In this document: positions 31,912 through 33,482 of the stretch, one piece after another
How the letters are laid out: the number at the start of each line of letters is the position of its first letter
Numbering within the stretch: the stretch's first letter is position 1
Source of the DNA: Sphingopyxis sp.
GTDB lineage: Bacteria > Pseudomonadota > Alphaproteobacteria > Sphingomonadales > Sphingomonadaceae
NCBI GenBank assembly: GCA_015657575.1
Contig: JACDQN010000415.1
Coordinates: 1 to 33,482 of the forward strand
Direction of reading: 5' to 3'
DNA: 33,482 nt
Translations under genes and position numbers: made by a program
Notes under the pieces: generated by a model
The model's database searches: none
Seen by the model: only the letters and a program-made list of their open reading frames with translations
What the model was told of the DNA's origin: nothing

Positions 31912-32874
31912 TCAACTGAGCAAGGGTTCGAGCGCATCCCATTCGCGATCGACGGCGCGGCGGCCGGCGTCGATCGCCTTGCGGATCTTTGCCGGATCGA
32001 ATTCGAGCGTGTCGGAATATTCCTCCTCGGGTTCGATGATCCGGATCGGCGCAAAGCGATAGCGCGAGATCTGGACATCGAGCGGGCGGAGGATCCGCGC
32101 CGCCTGGGCGCCGCCGATGCCTTCGGACTGGAGCGCGCGCAGCTGCGCCTCGCGCGCGGCGATCAGGTCGTTGATCAGCGCCGCGCCGGCCAGATCGTTT
32201 GCCGACACTTCCGACTGCAATATATCGACCGCGCGCAACCCGATCTTGATGAGATTCTTGTAGGTGCGCACCGGCCCCGGCTGCGGCGCCGGCGACGCGC
32301 GCACCGCGATCACGCCGCGCGGGTTCATTTCGAGCGCGGCGCTGAGCGGGGTTACGTCGCGCACCCCGCCGTCGACCCATTGTTCGGTCGTCCCGTCGGT
32401 GTCGCGCGTCTTCAACGGATCGAAGAAGAGCGGCATCGCGCAGCTCGCATACACCCAATTGTGGATGCCCGGCACGCTCTCGTCGATGCTGCGATAGCTG
32501 CCGGTACCGAGGTTGACGACACCGAGCAGCAGCTTGCGCCCGCTCGCCGCCAGCTTCGCTTCGTCGGCAAAACCCTTGAGCAGCTTCTTGAGCGGCGCGG
32601 CGTCATAAATTGCATCCTCGCCCAATATCCCGCCGACGACCCCCAGCGGCCGTTCCTTGTAGATGGAGCCATTGCCCCGGATGCCAAGCCACGCGTCGAG
32701 CAGCCCCGGCACATCGTCCTGCGCCACGCCCAGCGCCTGGATCGCGCCGGTGGAAACTCCGGCGACGATGTCGAGCCGGACGCCGCGGTTCACGACCAGC
32801 TCGTGCACGACGCCGACCTGAAAGGCGCCCTTGGCGCCGCCGCCGCTCAGTACGATCGCGAGACCGCCTGCCAT
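31912..32874 (-). CDS. Patatin-like phospholipase
   Basis: This 320-residue lipid acyl hydrolase uses a Ser-Asp dyad. The oxyanion motif is VLSGGGAKGAFQVGV (residues 8-22), the nucleophile is Ser41 in VAGVSTGAIQ and the Asp is in QWVDGGVRD (about residue 168). The C-terminal ~100 residues are helical and charged. No signal peptide is seen; it acts in the cytoplasm or is exported without a Sec signal. ATG 32874 follows AAGGAGA at good spacing. It is followed by the AlkC-like gene after 23 bases and preceded by an MFS gene 53 bases upstream, all on the minus strand. Confidence 0.93.
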   Translation of the reverse strand: MAGGLAIVLSGGGAKGAFQVGVVHELVVNRGVRLDIVAGVSTGAIQALGVAQDDVPGLLDAWLGIRGNGSIYKERPLGVVGGILGEDAIYDAAPLKKLLKGFADEAKLAASGRKLLLGVVNLGTGSYRSIDESVPGIHNWVYASCAMPLFFDPLKTRDTDGTTEQWVDGGVRDVTPLSAALEMNPRGVIAVRASPAPQPGPVRTYKNLIKIGLRAVDILQSEVSANDLAGAALINDLIAAREAQLRALQSEGIGGAQAARILRPLDVQISRYRFAPIRIIEPEEEYSDTLEFDPAKIRKAIDAGRRAVDREWDALEPLLS

Positions 32875-32927
32875 GCGCTTTCTCCTTTGCGAGGCAGCAG
32901 TTTACCGCAAATCCGGCGTCCGGCCAA

Positions 32928-33482
32928 TCAGGCTTGCTGTGCTCCATCGGCGCGCACGGCGACGCGTGCCATCGCGGCCACCGCGAGCAGCAGCGTACAG
33001 GCGGCGAATGCCATGGTGTAGATGGGCTCGCCGGGAAAAAATGCCTTCATGATCGACCCCATGACGGTCGCGACGAGCAGTTGCGGGATCACGACGAACA
33101 TGTTGAACAGGCCCATATAGACGCCGAGTTTCGCCTGCGGCAGGCTCGACGCGAGAATGGCATAGGGCATCGCCAGGACCGAGGCCCAGAAGATGCCGAT
33201 GAATATCTCGCTGACTATCAGATGCGACGGATCGCGCAGCACGAAGAAGCTGGCAAACCCCACCGCGCCGCAGGCGAGCCCGATCATATGGGTTCGGGCC
33301 TGCCCCAGCCGCCGCGACAGCCAGGGCAGCAGGGTCAAGGCGGCGACCGCTGCGACGCCATTGTAGATCGCGAACAGCTCGCCGACATGGTTGCTCGCCG
33401 CCTGATAGGCGGCGCTGGCGGCGTCGGTTGCGCCATAATGATATTGGGCGACGATCGGCGTCGTGTTGATCCACATGATGAA
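32928..33482 (-). CDS. MFS transporter, C-terminal part (5' end outside window)
   Basis: About 185 residues are visible, with roughly six membrane helices (GELFAIYNGVAAVAALTLLPWLSRRLG, MIGLACGAVGFASFFVL, EIFIGIFWASVLAMPYAIL, GVYMGLFNMFVVIPQLLVATVMG, IYTMAFAACTLLLAVAAMA). The pattern MPYAILASSLPQAKLGVYMGLFNMFVVIPQ closely resembles the sugar/sucrose GPH-like branch of the MFS. The frame continues past the window end, so the N-terminal half is missing. It is probably a glycoside or sugar carrier; the substrate is unknown. Confidence 0.9.
   Translation of the reverse strand, partial: FIMWINTTPIVAQYHYGATDAASAAYQAASNHVGELFAIYNGVAAVAALTLLPWLSRRLGQARTHMIGLACGAVGFASFFVLRDPSHLIVSEIFIGIFWASVLAMPYAILASSLPQAKLGVYMGLFNMFVVIPQLLVATVMGSIMKAFFPGEPIYTMAFAACTLLLAVAAMARVAVRADGAQQA

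Overview
The window looks like chromosomal DNA of an alphaproteobacterium, most likely a sphingomonad (Sphingopyxis/Sphingomonas type; inferred from gene content, not proven). It is GC-rich throughout. It carries GGAAC-N16/17-CGTT promoters of the EcfG general-stress sigma factor, small alphaproteobacterial families (DUF6894, DUF3606, DUF1328) and a receiver-HRXXN kinase of the kind that feeds the PhyR/EcfG pathway.

Left edge (1-4.8 kb): the 3' part of a NodT-type outer-membrane efflux gene, a decayed IS5-family (IS427-like) element directly behind its stop, an unrecognised secreted 496-aa protein, a small lipoprotein and an MgtC/SapB membrane protein. About 380 bp with hairpins lies ahead of mgtC.

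Stress region (5-16.7 kb): a minus-strand run of NAD(P)H-hydrate dehydratase, histidine phosphatase and a DUF6894 protein. It is followed by a FAD oxidoreductase, two small proteins including DUF3606, and a 53-aa Gln/Asn/Gly-rich hydrophilin-like protein. Divergent EcfG-type promoters separate that protein from a plus-strand DUF1328 membrane peptide and a hemerythrin. Next come a conserved hypothetical, a lipoprotein and the large catalase KatE. Divergent from katE is a three-gene signalling operon: CHASE3-like sensor kinase, single-domain response regulator, receiver-HRXXN kinase. A 12-bp near-palindrome, TAACCTATGTTA, occurs both in the 9.4-kb divergent promoter region and upstream of katE. 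I read this region as a general-stress island holding both outputs and a candidate sensory input.

Efflux region (16.8-24.7 kb): a short Hsp70-like ATPase, then a complete RND tripartite pump operon (fusion lipoprotein, AcrB-type pump, NodT outer-membrane lipoprotein). A TetR regulator is divergent from it, and the shared intergenic region has a perfect 16-bp palindrome.

Catabolic region (24.7-30.7 kb): AraC regulator, MFS transporter and D-lactate-dehydrogenase-like FAD oxidase overlap as one operon behind two tandem palindromes. An SDR dehydrogenase and a type-B carboxylesterase lie just upstream. Together they suggest ester cleavage followed by oxidation of the products.

Right edge: an AlkC-like DNA alkylation repair protein, a patatin-like phospholipase and the 3' part of another MFS transporter.

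Four otherwise intact genes (nnrD, hemerythrin, RND pump, araC) each carry exactly one 1-base indel. Sequencing error is a serious possibility, and these genes should not be taken as dead without checking.
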